Positions 10,335 to 22,358 of a stretch of 64,000 bases of DNA are shown here, piece after piece; the first letter of the stretch is position 1, and the number at the start of each line of letters is the position of its first letter. This DNA comes from Macrotis lagotis (lineage: Eukaryota; Chordata; Mammalia; Peramelemorphia; Peramelidae), in contig NC_133662.1 of assembly GCF_037893015.1 (NCBI RefSeq), forward strand, positions 270,871,944 through 270,935,943. The letters are read 5' to 3'. The notes below the pieces were generated by a model. It had not been told where the DNA came from. It saw only the letters and a program-made list of their open reading frames with translations, and did no database searches. The position numbers and the translations under genes are program-made.

Positions 10335-11400
10335 GAAGAAATTCTCCTCATTGACATATGGTATCATCCTTTATGTCTAAATCTTGTACCCATTTTGACT
10401 TTATCTTGTTATAGGGTATGAGATGTTGATGTCTTCCTAGTTTCTGCCTTCTATCTTCCAGTTTTCCCAGAAATTTTTATCAAAGAGTGAATTCTTATCT
10501 CAGAAACTGGAGTCTTTGAGCTTATGAAATAATAGATTAGTATAATCATTCACTACTGCTTCTTTTGCACCTAAACTATTCTACTGATCCACCACTCTAT
10601 TTCTTAGCCAATAACAAACAGCTTTGATGACTGATACTTTATAATAGAATTTTAGATCTAGAATGGCTAGGCCACCTTCTTTTGCATTTTTTTCATTAGG
10701 TCCCTTTATATTCTTGACCTTTTGTTCCTCCATATGAATTTATTTTTTCTAGCTCAAGAAAGTAATTTTCATAATCTAATATGGCCCAGAATACTTTAAG
10801 TAGAATTGTCATTTTTATTATATTAGCTTAGCCTACCCATAAACAATTGACATGTGAACAGTTGTTTAGATGTGATTTGATTTGTGGGAAAAAAAGTGTT
10901 TCATAGTTGTTTTCATATAGTTTCTGAGTTTACCTTAATGGGTAGACTTCCAAGGATTTTATGTTGTCTATAGCTACTCTAAGTGGAATTTATCTTTTTA
11001 TCTCTTATGCTGGTAATATATAGAAATTTTGGTGATTTATGTGGATTTATTTTCTATCCTGCAACTTTGCTAAAGTTGCTAATTGTTTCAAATAATTTTT
11101 TAGATGATTTTCTAGGTTACCATCATAATATCTACAAAGAGTGAGAGTTTCCTTTCTTCATTACCTAATCTAAGTCCTTCTTTTTCTTCTCTTATTGTTA
11201 AAATTAACATTTTTACTACAATATTGAGTAATAGTGGTGACAACCGGCATCCTTGTTTCGCCCCTGATCTTATTGGGAATGTTTCTAGCTTTTCTCCTCC
11301 ATCTTTCTTTTCATTCAGCAGCAGTGGTCAAAGCCCTATCTGCCTCCCTGAGGGTCTTCATTTTCTTTCACCCAGGATATCATAAATTTTAGCAAAGCTT
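10335..11400 (-). mobile_element. L1 LINE ORF2 fragment
   Basis: An antisense L1 ORF2 segment. Read on the - strand, 10560-10690 encodes the equivalent of the '[21 protein letters not shown]' block (here a LDLKFYYKVSVIKAVCYW-like stretch). The region near 11240-11280 encodes the RQGCPLSPLLFN-like RT motif. Stops interrupt it, and both the 5' end and the 3' end of the element are missing. Confidence 0.8.
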
Positions 11401-12239
11401 TCTAGATCCCTTTTAATGGTTTACCTGGTCCTCACTTGAATCAACAGAATGAATGGGGGTTGTCAAGTTAGACAAACCTTAGGACTCACTTCCTAATGCT
11501 CCAACTCTAAGCCCTGGGAAAGCAGTAGACTTTCCCATTGTTTATGTCAGTTTGGTCAAGTGTCACTTGGATCCTCCAGACATGAACTTCTATGGCTCTG
11601 TTCTTCTTCCTTGGGCCATTACTGAATGGCCTTCATTGGAATGGGCCCATGGATGCATATCACCTTAACTCCAGAACACAAAAGCTTGCCTGCTCCTCCA
11701 AAAATACAGAGCCCCCTTTATGGGAAAAGCCTCATCACAATTACCTCTACATGTCTGAGGAACCCTTTTGGCTCAGGTTATTCTGTGTCATATTCTTGTT
11801 TTCTCCATCTTTCTGATGAAGGGAAGAATTTCCCTCTCTCTTCTCTATCACATACTTTTCCTCCTTTACTTCTTCTTTATAACACATTTTACATCCTTTC
11901 AAGGAATCCTCCATTTCCCTAGGACATACTTCTTTTCTGTAAGAGACAAATATGCATTTTGTACTTAGATTCACAAGTGTGGTTTTGGTACTGGCAAAAA
12001 TACAGTGACTTCTCTGCAAAGGATAAGATCACTTGTCTTCCTGTACATACATGCTCTCAATGGGACCCTCCATACTTTCTCTTCTGTTCTTGGCAAATCC
12101 TTTGCAGTCAACTGGTGGTCATGCCTCTTTCAAATGCTGAAGGCTTTGTTCCCTGGGGATCAACTTTATTTGCCGTGGGGCTTATCTTCTATAGGGGGTG
12201 TATATTTGCACAAAGATGAGTAAATAGAAGCATATACAA
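11401..12239. other. Unassigned 840 bp stretch
   Basis: Several overlapping open frames of 66-98 codons occur in different frames, but none shows a domain, signal peptide or splice context that I recognise. It may be part of an old element. I do not call a gene. Confidence 0.4.
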
Positions 12240-12910
12240 AGGATTTTTTTCAGTTGGGAGAATAGCAGGCACAGCCTTAAAGGGAATAAGGTCTGTAAGA
12301 AGTGCCAAACACGGAGAGCAATACAGGCATGAGGCACAGCCTTTGCATAAAGAGGTACAGAAGCAGAAAACAGAATGTTGTGGGTAAGAGATCAGTTGAA
12401 CGACATGATTGAATATGTGGGAAACCTGGAATTCTAGAATGCTGAGACTTTGAATGCCAAATCAAGGATCCAGAGGCAAGAGGAAACCCCGCTGTTGCTT
12501 CTTGAACAGGAGAGTAACATAGATAAGCCTGTGCATTAGGAATGTCACTTGGGTGACTACATGGAGGATGTGTTGAAGGAGGGAGAGATTGGTCATAGGG
12601 AAACCAGAAGAGAGGCTACTCCAGTGATGAATAAAGAAGTGGATGATGAAAAAGTATAGGATGAGAGAAATGTGAAGGCAGAGTCAGCAGGGATTGGCAC
12701 AGATTCGATGGGGTTGGAAGTTGGGGGGTCACTCCAAGGTTAGGAATCAAGACTGATAGAAAGATGAGGCAAACACGGCAGTCAAGGAAAGAATCAATAA
12801 GGCAGTTGGTGATGATGTAATCTGGAGCTCAGCAGAACAATGAGGGATGCTTATCTAGACATGTAGAGTTGTATATCACTGGCGACTATTAGCAACTGAT
12901 TCTATGAGAC
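12240..12910 (-). mobile_element. L2 LINE fragment
   Basis: Antisense L2 carrying the typical reversed 3' ORF phrases: gactttgaatgccaaatcaa, then aggaatgtcacttgggtgac, then a degraded region leading to the ctggagctcagcagaacaat segment. Confidence 0.6.
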
Positions 12911-13067
12911 CTAAAGCAAAAATCTAATAATCTCATTCACTTTACCCACCTTGCTTCTCCTCTCATCTCTATGTATCTATCTCTTTCCATTTCCCTAGTC
13001 ATTTAGAAGTTGCCTCCTGATCGCAACTGGCTTTAACAAAAGCTTTATTTAAAAGTTAATATTGAAT

Positions 13068-13306
13068 ATCCGGCAGCTAGGCGGTATAATGGAGAGAATG
13101 TCGGCCCTAGAATCAGGAAGATCTGAGTTCAAATCAAACTTGTTATCACTTACAAGATGTGTGACCCTGGGTAAGTCACTTTACCCTGTTTGCCTAAGTT
13201 TCTTCATCTGTCAAATGAGCTGGAGTAAGAAATTGCAAATGCTGTGCTGCTAAATGTATCTCTGCCAAGAAAAAACCTCAATAGCAAAAAGTGAATAATA
13301 ATATAA
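13068..13306 (+). mobile_element. Long-tailed CORE-SINE (type 2)
   Basis: The head (ggcagctaggcggtataatg), the B box (gagttcaaatc), the CORE (gtgaccctgggtaagtcact) and the gtcaaatgagctggagtaag tail are all present. Its first 100 bp is about 97% identical to 16322-16421. Confidence 0.85.
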
Positions 13307-13703
13307 TCTTCCAGCTATGAGATTCTTCTGTTAGGTGGTCCTTTTCTTTTTCAACTGTGACATTAAGGAAATCTCCCTTTGAGAAACTGGCATCCATCTC
13401 CAGAATTAAAGAACTCTTGTTTTTAAAATTGTCCTTCCTAAGGATGGAAATACCTTTTCTCAGTATTGACAGTCTGACCTTTACTCAAAAAAAGGAAACA
13501 GAAAGGCAAAAGGTGGCAGCCAAAAATAGGAATGATCCCAATTTCAGGATCATCTGGGCCTCTATCAACTAATTGCTCATTATTGTTATGGGTTTCTCCT
13601 ACAATCTTCCATTTTCTACTTCCTTTCATTTTGCTATACCCTAGTCTAGAAGTCCAAGGGGAAATGAGATAGAAGAGAGTAGAAATATTTTATATCTAAC
13701 TTT

Positions 13704-13802
13704 TATAGTGATAAGTATTAAGTGTTTGAGCTTGGATTTGAACTCAGGTCCTCCTGACTCCAGGGCCAGTACTCTATCCACTACACCACCTACCCCTGCC
13801 CC
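13704..13802 (-). mobile_element. CORE-SINE fragment
   Basis: A reversed head and CORE piece: ttggatttgaactcaggtcc, then gactccagggccagtactct, ending in caccacctacccct. Confidence 0.8.
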
Positions 13803-14209
13803 CTTGCCCTCTGATCCAAGTGATCAGGTTTTCTCTTCATCACTCCTACTTTAAAGAGACTTGTCCTTTAAAGTGGGATTACATAACCTCATCAAATGCT
13901 GGATAGAAAATTGTTTTGAAACAAGTGGGTGGAGATTGAGGAGGAGGTCAATGTCCCTTGTTGTATTCTGACCCGAATAAAATTAGTGAGAAGGATTACA
14001 GTCACAGAAATCCAGAATCTCAGAGAAGGAACAGACCTCAAAATGGTAGGGCTCTTCCTTTCCTCCTTCCTGCCTGGGTTTCATGTTACATATACTTGTA
14101 TTTTGGTTCAGCTGGTTTTCTTCTTCTTTTGTTTCTCTTCTTTCTTCTTTTCCCTTTGCGACAAAATTTTCCTGAGTTTCTCCCTTTCTCAATCTGTCTC
14201 TCTCTGGTG
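13803..14209. other. Intergenic, no recognised feature
   Basis: I recognise no gene or repeat. The open frame of 224 codons that begins here owes its length to the following pyrimidine tract. Confidence 0.45.
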
Positions 14210-14440
14210 AGCCAGATTTTTCCCTTTTCCTCCTTTTCCTTCCTATCAACTCTTTGTTCTTTGAGTTTTCTTGACTCTCTCTGTCTCTGTCTCAGACTCT
14301 ATCTCTTTCTCTGTCTCCCTCCTTCCCTCCCTTTTTCCTCTCCTTCCCTACCTTCCTTTTTTCTCCTCTTCCCTTCTCTCTTTTTCTCCCCTCTTTTCTA
14401 TTTTCCTTTCTTCTCTTCATCATCTCCTTTCTTTGCCATA
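14210..14440. repeat. Pyrimidine-rich tract
   Basis: About 230 bp dominated by C and T with tctctgtctc and ccttccctcc runs. Composition alone explains the Ser/Leu/Phe-rich open frames. Confidence 0.85.
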
Positions 14441-14670
14441 TCAAGGTTCCAAATCCATTCAACCTCTAATTCTCACCACTTGAGACTTCATGAAGATACT
14501 GATTCTCAACATATTCTATTCCCAAGAATCTGTGAATACCCAAATCTAGCCCTTTGTTACTCAGTTCTCATTCTTGTCCTCTTTGATGGGGAAAAAATAT
14601 CAATAATGCAGATAAAACTTGAAAGTGCATAGTGTGTTTGGTTTATTTGGTTTTTTTAAGAGCTGATTGT

Positions 14671-14809
14671 GGAGTGGATAGAGCACTGACCCTGAAGTCA
14701 GGAGTACCTGAGTTCAAGTCCAGCCTCAGACCTTTAAAAATTACCTAGTTGTGTGACCTTGGACAAGTCACTTAATTCCATTGCCTTAAATACATATTTT
14801 TTTTTTAAA
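14671..14809 (+). mobile_element. tRNA-derived CORE-SINE, 5'-truncated
   Basis: It starts inside the A box (ggagtggatagagcactg) and lacks the first 18 or so bases, but has the B box and CORE. A perfect 13 bp target duplication flanks it (14658-14670 and 14810-14822), so the truncation occurred at insertion. Confidence 0.9.
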
Positions 14810-14889
14810 AAGAGCTGATTGTTTGGCATTTAGCAGCACACCATGATTGAAACAACTGGAACAGCAAAACTGAACATCTAGAGTCCTCT

Positions 14890-15520
14890 AGCTGAAGACT
14901 TCAAGCAGACTGGGTGGCCTTCATTCAACAGACCTCTATATCAGACACTGTCCTAGGTCCTGAGGCTACAAAGACAAAGAGGAAATAATTCCTCCTCTAC
15001 TGGGAAAAAAAACCCCATGAATCAAAGAAGTAAATATGAATTCCATCTAAAGTGAATAAAGTCATTTGGAAGGATGGGGTGGGGGCTCAAGTGCAGCTGC
15101 CTCCAGGAGATGGCTCTGGAGGAAAGACTGGAAGGAAGTTAGAGGATTCTTCAAGCAGAGGTGAAGAGAGTTCACATTTCCAGCAAGAAGTGGAGGGGAC
15201 AGCCTGGGTCAAAGCACAAGATGAGACACAGTGTCCTGTACTAAGTTGGACTTTAGAGTTCCCAGAGAAGAGGAATGAGCAAAGAGCCCACAGAGGTGGC
15301 CTAAAGCCAGACTGCCAAAGGCTTTGAAGGACTGGGGAGGTTGTACATAATCCTAGAGGCAATAGGAAGCTCCTGGCACTTGTGGAGCAGGGAAGTTGTG
15401 CTGTGATCTTGAGAAAGATCATTTTCAGAGCTGTGGGAAGGGTGAATTCAAGTGAGGAGAGACTTAAGGAAATGACAACATTGTTATCTATGTTGTAAAG
15501 GGAGTCCATTCCCAACATGG
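14890..15520 (-). mobile_element. L2 LINE fragment
   Basis: Antisense L2 3' half. The reversed 3' UTR (cactgtcctaggtcctgagg) is followed by ORF phrases such as ggctttgaaggactgggga and gcaataggaagctcctggca. The - strand open frame here is degraded L2 and not a host gene. Confidence 0.7.
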
Positions 15521-15671
15521 CTCCTGAAGCAAGATTACTCCCATTTCTCTTTCCAAATATTTTTTTAAAAAATCAGCTTCCATCCTATGGTCCAAATGTC
15601 ATCTCTCTTTTCTACCTTTTCACCCCTTCTCCTAGATCTACTTCTTTTGGGTTGGGGGGGATTGGATTTTT

Positions 15672-15793
15672 GCAAGAACTTGCCCAAGGTCACACAGCTA
15701 AGCAAGTATTAAGTGTCTGAGGGCAGATTTGAACTCAGGTCCTCCTGACTCCAGGACTGATGCTCTAGCCACTGTACCACCTAACTTCCCCCT
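15672..15793 (-). mobile_element. tRNA-derived CORE-SINE fragment
   Basis: A reversed CORE (cttgcccaaggtcacacagc), B-box complement and head complement ending near cacctaacttccccc. Confidence 0.8.
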
Positions 15794-15824
15794 TCGGTCT
15801 ACTTTTTATCCTTATTTATCTACC

Positions 15825-15935
15825 ATCACATTCTGACCCAGCTTGTCTACTTGCTACCCGTGTGACATTGGACAAATCAATGCCATGGGTCCCAGTTTCT
15901 TTATCTGTAAAATAAGGGGGTTGCGCCTAAATCAT
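15825..15935 (+). mobile_element. MIR copy
   Basis: A CORE-like gtgacattggacaaatcaat segment followed by cccagtttctttatctgtaa. Confidence 0.6.
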
Positions 15936-16119
15936 CATCAGCCTTTCCATATTTTATCAACAAAATAATTGCAGATAATAGAATATATTTGGGGGTTTAT
16001 CTACCAAGACAAACCCAGGAACTATTTGAACATAATTAAATGCCTTTCACATAAATAAAGTCATATCTTAAACAATTGGAGAAATATTAATTGCTGAGAA
16101 TATAATAAAAATGGCAAAT

Positions 16120-16319
16120 TAATTTACTTATTTAGGGTCACATTAAAGTAAAGTTATAAAACTGGAAAAAATCATAACAAAATTCATCAAGAAGAACAAA
16201 AGGCCAGGAATATCAAAGAAATTACTGGAGGAACAAAAGAGAAGAGAGGTGATCTACCACACCATAGCACAAACTGGATTACAAAGAGCAAAACAATCAG
16301 GAGTGGATCAGTGGAATCG
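16120..16319 (+). mobile_element. Possible sense L1 ORF2 fragment
   Basis: Codons near 16185-16320 read KFIKKNKRPGISKKLLEEQK and end in VDQWNR. These resemble the L1 ORF2 FIW-NKRPRIAKEIL and DQWNR blocks, but the copy is frame-broken. It ends exactly where the SINE at 16320 begins. Confidence 0.4.
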
Positions 16320-16421
16320 ATGGCAGCTAGGTGGTATAATGGAGAGAATGTCGGCCCTAGAATCAGAAAGATCTGAGTTCAAATCAAACTTGTTATCATT
16401 TACAAGATGTGTGACCCTGGG
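16320..16421 (+). mobile_element. CORE-SINE head fragment (type 2)
   Basis: The head, B box and start of the CORE only. It stops at gtgaccctgggt, where antisense L1 begins. It differs from 13074-13174 at only three positions. Confidence 0.8.
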
Positions 16422-17271
16422 TGCTTACACATTGTATTGCAACCAGACATCACAACATGTTCAGTCATTCCCTAATTGATTGAGGTCTTCTTGATTTCCA
16501 ATTCTTTGTCACACAAAAAGATTTGATATAAATATTTTTGTAAATATAGTTCATTTTCCTTTTGCACTGATCTCTTTGGGATATAGACCTAGAAGTGATA
16601 TCACTAAGCTGAAGCCCGTAGAAGATTTTACGCCCTCTAGCTATAATCATTCTCAATTGTTCTCCAGAATGGTTAGATTGGTTCCCAAGTCCATCAACAA
16701 TGCTTTAGTGTCCCACTTGTTCCATATCCCCTCCAGAACTTGTCATTTTCCTTTTCTAGCTTGTTAGCCAATCTGACAGGTGTAAACGCCTATCTCAATG
16801 CCTTAATTAACTATAATTTGCATTTCTCTGATCAGTAATGATTTAGAAAAAATTTTATGTGACTGTTAATAGCTTTTATTTCATCTTCTGAGAACTACCT
16901 TTGATCATTTAACAACTAAGAAATGACTCTTATTTTTATAAATTTGACCAAAATTTCCTAATATTGGAGAAATAAAGTCTTTATCAGAGAGCTTTGTTGC
17001 AATTTTTTTCTTAGTTTCCTGTTTTTCTTCTAATTTTGACTGCATTGGTTTTGTTTACATAAAAGGTTTTTTTTAATTTCATATGAATAAAGTCATCTAT
17101 TTTACTTTCTGTAGTCCTCTCTATCTCTTGTTGATCATGAAATCTTCCTTTATTTATGATATCACTCTTTATGTCTAAATTACAATTTTGATTTTGAAAT
17201 CTTGGTCTATACCTAGTTTTTGTGAAATTGCTTCCAGTTTTCCTCGAAATTTTTGTTAAACGTTAAGTTCT

Positions 17272-17450
17272 GGGGCGGCTAGGTAGCGCAGTGGATAGAG
17301 CACTGGCCTTGGAGTCAGGAGGACCTGGGTTCAAATCCGGTCTCAGACACTTAATAATTACCTAGTCGTGTGGCCTTGGGCAAGCCACTTAACCCCATTG
17401 CCTAGCAAAAAAAAAAAAAAAAACCTAAAAAAAATAATAAAAAAAAACCA
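17272..17450 (+). mobile_element. tRNA-derived CORE-SINE (type 1)
   Basis: A full-length copy with an A-rich tail, inserted in the L1. A short target duplication ttaagttct lies at 17263-17271 and 17451-17459. Confidence 0.9.
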
Positions 17451-18034
17451 TTAAGTTCTTACCCCCAAACCTTGGATATTTGGGTTTATCAAACACCAGC
17501 AGACTATGGTCATTGCCAACTTTTTCTTCTCTAGCTAATCTATTCCCGGATCTATCACTTGATTTCTCTGCCAAGATTAGGGTTGCCTTTTTGATGATTA
17601 CCACTTTATAATACAATTTGAGATTCAGTGTTGCCAGGCCACAATCCTTCACATATATTATTGATTTCCTTGATATTTTTGATCTTAGTTCTTCCAGATG
17701 AATTTTCTTACTATTTTTCTAACTCTGTGAAATAATTCTTTGGTAGTTTGATTGGCACTGAATAAGTAGATTAGCTTATATAGAATTCATTTTTATTCTA
17801 ATGATTTGGCTTACCCATGAGAAATTAATATTTCTCTAATTGTTTAGATCTTATTTTATATTTGAAAAGTGTTTTATAACTATGTTGACATTTCTTGGGT
17901 TTGTCTTGGCAAGTATATTGCCTATAGTTATTTTAAGTGGAACTTCTCTTTCCTGCAGAGTTTTGTTAGTAGGATAATCTATATGTTTATTTTATATCCT
18001 GCAATTTTGCTGGAGTTGTGAATTGTTTCAATCA

Positions 18035-20413
18035 GTTCTTTGCCCTGAAGGCTATTTACAGGCCAACGACTTGGTGTGGATGGAGTCACACCGATTAACA
18101 ATAGGGCCGTGATCTTAGAGAGATGGACTAAATGCTTTCATAGCCCTCTTAACAGACCATCATCAATGAATGCAGAAGCCATTGACCATTTGCCTCAAGT
18201 TGAAGTCAACCAGTCCCAAGCTGGAGTTCTAACTAAAGAAGTTTTGAATGCCATTAGGCTCCTTTCAAGTGGCAAAATACCTGGTGTTGATTCTATTCCA
18301 TCTGAGATCTACAAGGTGGGAATTCCATTGCTCATCTAAAAGTTGATTGAAATTTTCCAGGTTATAAGGCATGAAGAGGTTATACCCCAAGAATTCAAGG
18401 ATGCTTCCATCATCCATCTGTATAGAGGTAAAGGGAATAGATTGTCCTGTGACAATCACAGGGGTATTTCTCTTTTTGGCATTGCTGGTAAGATTCTTGC
18501 TAGAATCCTTCTCAATAGGCTGATCCTCCTCCTGAAAGTTGGTCACCTCCCTGAGAGCCAGGGTAGCTTCAGAAAGAGTGGAGGAACAGTCGATAATGGT
18601 GTTTGCTGCCCGACAACTCCAGGAAAAATGTCAGGAGCAGAACAGAGATCTGTATACAACATTTGTAGATCTGACCAAGGCCTTTGATACCATCAGTCAT
18701 GAATGTTTATGGAAAATTATGTCACAATTTGTCTGCTGGGAGAAGTTCATCAGTATTGTACATCAATTCCATGACGCCATGCTTGTCTGGGTTCTGGATA
18801 GTGGATGATGCTCTCCAGATTTCCCAGTCACCAATGAACAAGGTTGTGTCCTTATTCCAATGTTTTGTAGCATGATGTTTTCAGCCATGTTATCAAACAC
18901 CTTCATTGAGGATGAACACAGCATCAAAGTCAGCTACCACAGTGGTGATAAATTCTTTTTTTTTGAATAACTGATTTTTCATTTATGCAGTACTTTGATG
19001 TTTACAAGGCACTTTAGCTACAATATTACAGATAATACAGTATAGATATTATTATTCCCATTTCAGAGTTGAACAAACTAAATCTAGGAAATGAAATTTC
19101 TTTTTTTAAAGCTATTTTATTTATTTGTTTTTCCAACTACATCCAATGACAGTTTTTAACCAATCATTTTTGGCAAGGTTTTGAGTTTTCTATTTTTGTC
19201 CCTCCCTCCTCCCTCTGACAGAAACCAATAGGCTCTACATTTATAACCATGCTAAACATAGATCCATATTGATCATGCTGTAAGAGAAGAATCAAATCCA
19301 AACAGATGAAAGAAAACATTAGAGAGAAAAAAAGTGACATAATACCTCTCAACTTTTTAAAATTGAGCTTTACTAAGCATCTTCCTTCCCTGAATATGGA
19401 TGGTATTTTTCAACACAAGTCTTTTAATATTGTCTTAATATTAGGGAACTGCTGAAATAAACAAGCCCTGATGGTAAATTCTTCAACTTGAAAAGGCTCC
19501 AAGCCAAGACCAAAGTGGAAGGAGTGTTGGTGCTGGATCTTCTGTTTGCAGATGAATGTGCCCTCAATGCAGCCTCTGAAGCAACAAAGTATGGATCCAT
19601 TCTCTGCTGCTTGTGTTCATTTTGGCCTCACAATGAACACCAAGAAAACCCAGGGACTTCATCAGCCAGCACAACACCATCCATATGTGGAACCATCGAT
19701 GACAGCAAATAGAGAAGTTTTGAGCACTGTGGACAAGTTCACTTCCCTTGGCAGTGTCCTTTCCAAGGAGGTACACACTGACAATGGTCTACACATGCAT
19801 TACAAGAACTAGCTTAGTATTTGGGATTCTCTGAAAGAAAGTGTGGGAAAGAAAAGGTATTAGACTAACTACCAAATTGAAGGTTTATAGAACTGTTGTG
19901 CCGACCATTTAAATTGTCTTAGGAAAATTCTGAAGATCACCTGGCAGACACTGTGGTACTTTCTCAGTTAAACTACCAAATATTTTAAGTAACACTACAG
20001 AGAATGCACCTCTGATGAACCAGGCACCTTGTTAGAATGCCAAATGTATGCTTGCCAAAAATGCAATTTTTATGAAGAACTCCCACAGGGCAAGTGCTCA
20101 CAAGGAGGTAAGAAGAGGCTATATGGGACACACTGAAGGTCTCTCTAGAGAACTTTAGAATTGACTGTACAGGTTGGGAGACACTGGCAGAGGACCACCC
20201 AGAATGGGGTACCCTCATCAGAGAGGAGGCTGTTTTCTATAAGCAAAGTGGAATGGAAGCAGCTCAAAGGAAATGGGACATATGAAAGTTTAGAGCAAGC
20301 ACCCCAGGTTTTCCCATAGACTATTTGTGCCCAACCTGTCAGAAAGCATTCTGAGCTCATGATATCATTTTGATCTTTTTTTTGATAAGGAAGAACAAGA
20401 ACCAACCAATCAG
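18035..20413 (+). mobile_element. RTE-clade LINE, 5'-truncated, interrupted
   Basis: It begins just upstream of RT (18060-18130 matches the RTE linker 'AILERWAEHF'-like zone). It continues through DHLPQVEVNQ near 18185, SSGKIPGVDSIPSEIYK near 18270-18320, FVDLTKAFDTISHE near 18663-18705, and KFTSLGSVLSKEVHTDN near 19735. It ends in the RTE tail near 20405. An L1 3' end interrupts it at 18955-19470. A caatcag repeat at 18028-18034 and near 20407 may be the target duplication. Multiple stops and frameshifts are present. Confidence 0.82.
18955..19470 (-). mobile_element. L1 3' end plus MIR piece, inside RTE
   Basis: It interrupts the RTE between two copies of a taaattctt target sequence (about 18946-18955 and 19472-19481). 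It contains an antisense MIR-like piece (attattcccatttcagagtt) followed by antisense L1 3' UTR (ttatttgtttttccaactac and the ccctccctcctccctctgac block). Confidence 0.6.
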
Positions 20414-20671
20414 CTGATACTTTAGGATTCTCCAAATGTACATCATATCATCTACAAAGAATGATCATTTTGTTAATCATTGCCTATTTCTGTTCCTTCC
20501 ATTTCTTTTTCTTTTCTTATTGCCATAACCAGCATTTCTAGTATAATATTGAATGATTGGGGTGGTAATGGACATCCTTGCTTTTCTCAGACCTTATTGG
20601 GAAGGCTTAAAATTTCTTTCTCTTATGGATAATGCTTGTTCTTGGTTTTAGATAGATGCTACTAATTATTT

Positions 20672-20942
20672 GGGGGCAGCTACATGGCACAGTTTTGTAG
20701 TGCTAGAAGATTTAAGAAGTTAGGAACATTTTCTTCCTGAGTTCAAATCTGGCCTCCAATATTTACTAGATGTGTGACCCCAAGCTGGTGGTAGTAGGGA
20801 GAAGTCACTTAATCTACTTTCACCATCTGTAAAATGAGCCGGAGAAGGAACTGGCAAACCATTCCAGTATTTTTGATGAAAAAAATAACCCAAATGGGAT
20901 CATGAAGAGTCAAACATTATGGAAATGACCAAACAACAATAC
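20672..20942 (+). mobile_element. Long-tailed CORE-SINE (type 2)
   Basis: The order is head (gggggcagctacatggcaca), decayed B box, CORE, gagccggagaaggaactggc and aaatgggatcatgaagagtc, ending in an ACAA-type tail. It is inserted in the L1. Confidence 0.85.
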
Positions 20943-21409
20943 TTAACATTTTAAGAAAGGTGTCATTGATCCCTTTCCTTCCTTTCTGATGCTTTTGATA
21001 GGAATGGGTATTATATTTTGTCCAAGGCTCTTTTTTGTATCTACTGAGATAATCATGGTTTTTGTTACTATTTTTATTAATATGGTCAATTTTGTTGATA
21101 GTTTTCCTAATATTGAGCCAGTTCTACAATTCCGTTATAAATTCCATCAAGTTATAGTATATAATCTTTATGATATATTTCAGTAATCTTTTTGCTAAAT
21201 ATTTTATTTAAAATATTTGCACCAATATTCATTAAGGAAATTGATCTATAATTTTCTTTCTCTGTCTTTGCTCTCCATGGTTTAGGTATTAAAATCATAT
21301 TTATGTCATCAAAGGTATTTGTTAGGACTCCTTCTTTATCTATTTTTAAATTAGTTTACAGAGAATTGGGATTAATTATTCCTTAAATATTTGTTAGAAT
21401 TTGTTTGTG

Positions 21410-21559
21410 GGAGTGGCTAGGTGACACAGTGGATAGAGCACTGGCCTTGGAGTCAGGAGGACCTGAGTTCAAATCCGACCTCAGACACTTAATCATTACC
21501 TAGCTGTGTGGCCTTGGGCAAGCCACTTAACCCCATTGCCTTGCAAAAACCTAAAATAA
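21410..21559 (+). mobile_element. tRNA-derived CORE-SINE (type 1)
   Basis: A full-length copy within the L1, with a perfect 14 bp target duplication (21396-21409 and 21560-21573). Confidence 0.93.
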
Positions 21560-22004
21560 AGAATTTGTTTGTGAATCCATCTGGTCCCAGTGATTTATTC
21601 TTAAGAGAGTTCATTAATGGCTTATTCAATTTCTTTTTCTAAAATCGGGGTTATTTAAGTATTCTATATTTTTTTCTTTTGTTAATCCCAAATCACTCTG
21701 GCTTTCCTTAATTGGACAACAATGGGTTCCAGGATTAGCCCTTTTGGTCATCGTTTGGGCCCTGATTAGTTCAGAGTGAAGCCAAACTTCCAGATTCATT
21801 TTTTTGGTGGGGGGGCACTGTGTAAAAAAAGCTCCTTGTTTCTTCTTTCTCACTTGTCTTAATCTCTGAGATCCCCTGAAGGTCTTACCCTCCCAATAAT
21901 TTTTTTCTTCTTTCTTTTGAAAATGGACATTCTTGGCCTCTTTTCCTCATCTCTTTCTCACCTAACTAATCTCAAGACTGTAGGGGTATTGCATCAGTCA
22001 AACT

Positions 22005-22226
22005 GTGACCCTGATAAAGATCTAGCTTTAAAAAGCCAAGGTCTCCCACTGCATCCAGGGTCATCTCCAGTAGTCTGGATCCAGATGGTTCCAGAGAAGA
22101 AAGTGAGGCTGATGACTTTGTGTAGTATTCCCTTATTTAAATCCAACTCAACTGCATGGCACTGAATCTCTTCCATGATATCATGGTCTTCATCAAGAAT
22201 GAAGGACAAACAACAGCAACAATAAG
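22005..22226 (+). mobile_element. RTE-tailed CORE-SINE, 3' part (Mar1-like)
   Basis: Sense copy of the 3' part of the composite SINE. The unique middle (gtctcccactgcatccaggg to gaatctcttccatgatatca) is followed by the tail catggtcttcatcaagaatg and aaggacaaacaacagcaac. The tRNA-like head is missing. Confidence 0.75.
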
Positions 22227-22254
22227 AAATCTTGACAGTTTATATTTTTGAAAA

Positions 22255-22358
22255 ATTTTTTTTTAGGTTTTTTGCAAGGCAAATGGGGTCAAGTGGCTTG
22301 CCCAAGGCCACACAGCTAGGTAATGATTAAGTGTCCGAGACCGGATTTGAACCCAGGT
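22255..22358 (-). mobile_element. tRNA-derived CORE-SINE, 5'-truncated
   Basis: A reversed tail and CORE up to the B-box complement. A 12 bp target duplication tatttttgaaaa flanks it (22243-22254 and 22359-22370), so it was truncated at insertion. Confidence 0.88.

Noticed and set aside
11592-12223. Open frames of 66-98 codons suggesting a gene or a viral relic
   Set aside because: No motif could be recognised and the frames overlap each other, so I left the stretch unassigned.
13958-14632. A 224-codon open frame, Ser/Phe/Leu-rich
   Set aside because: Its length comes from a C/T-rich stretch that lacks stop codons. No signal peptide or domain order can be seen, and repeats surround it.
15087-15518. 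A 143-codon minus-strand open frame
   Set aside because: It is antisense-embedded L2 LINE sequence and not a host gene.
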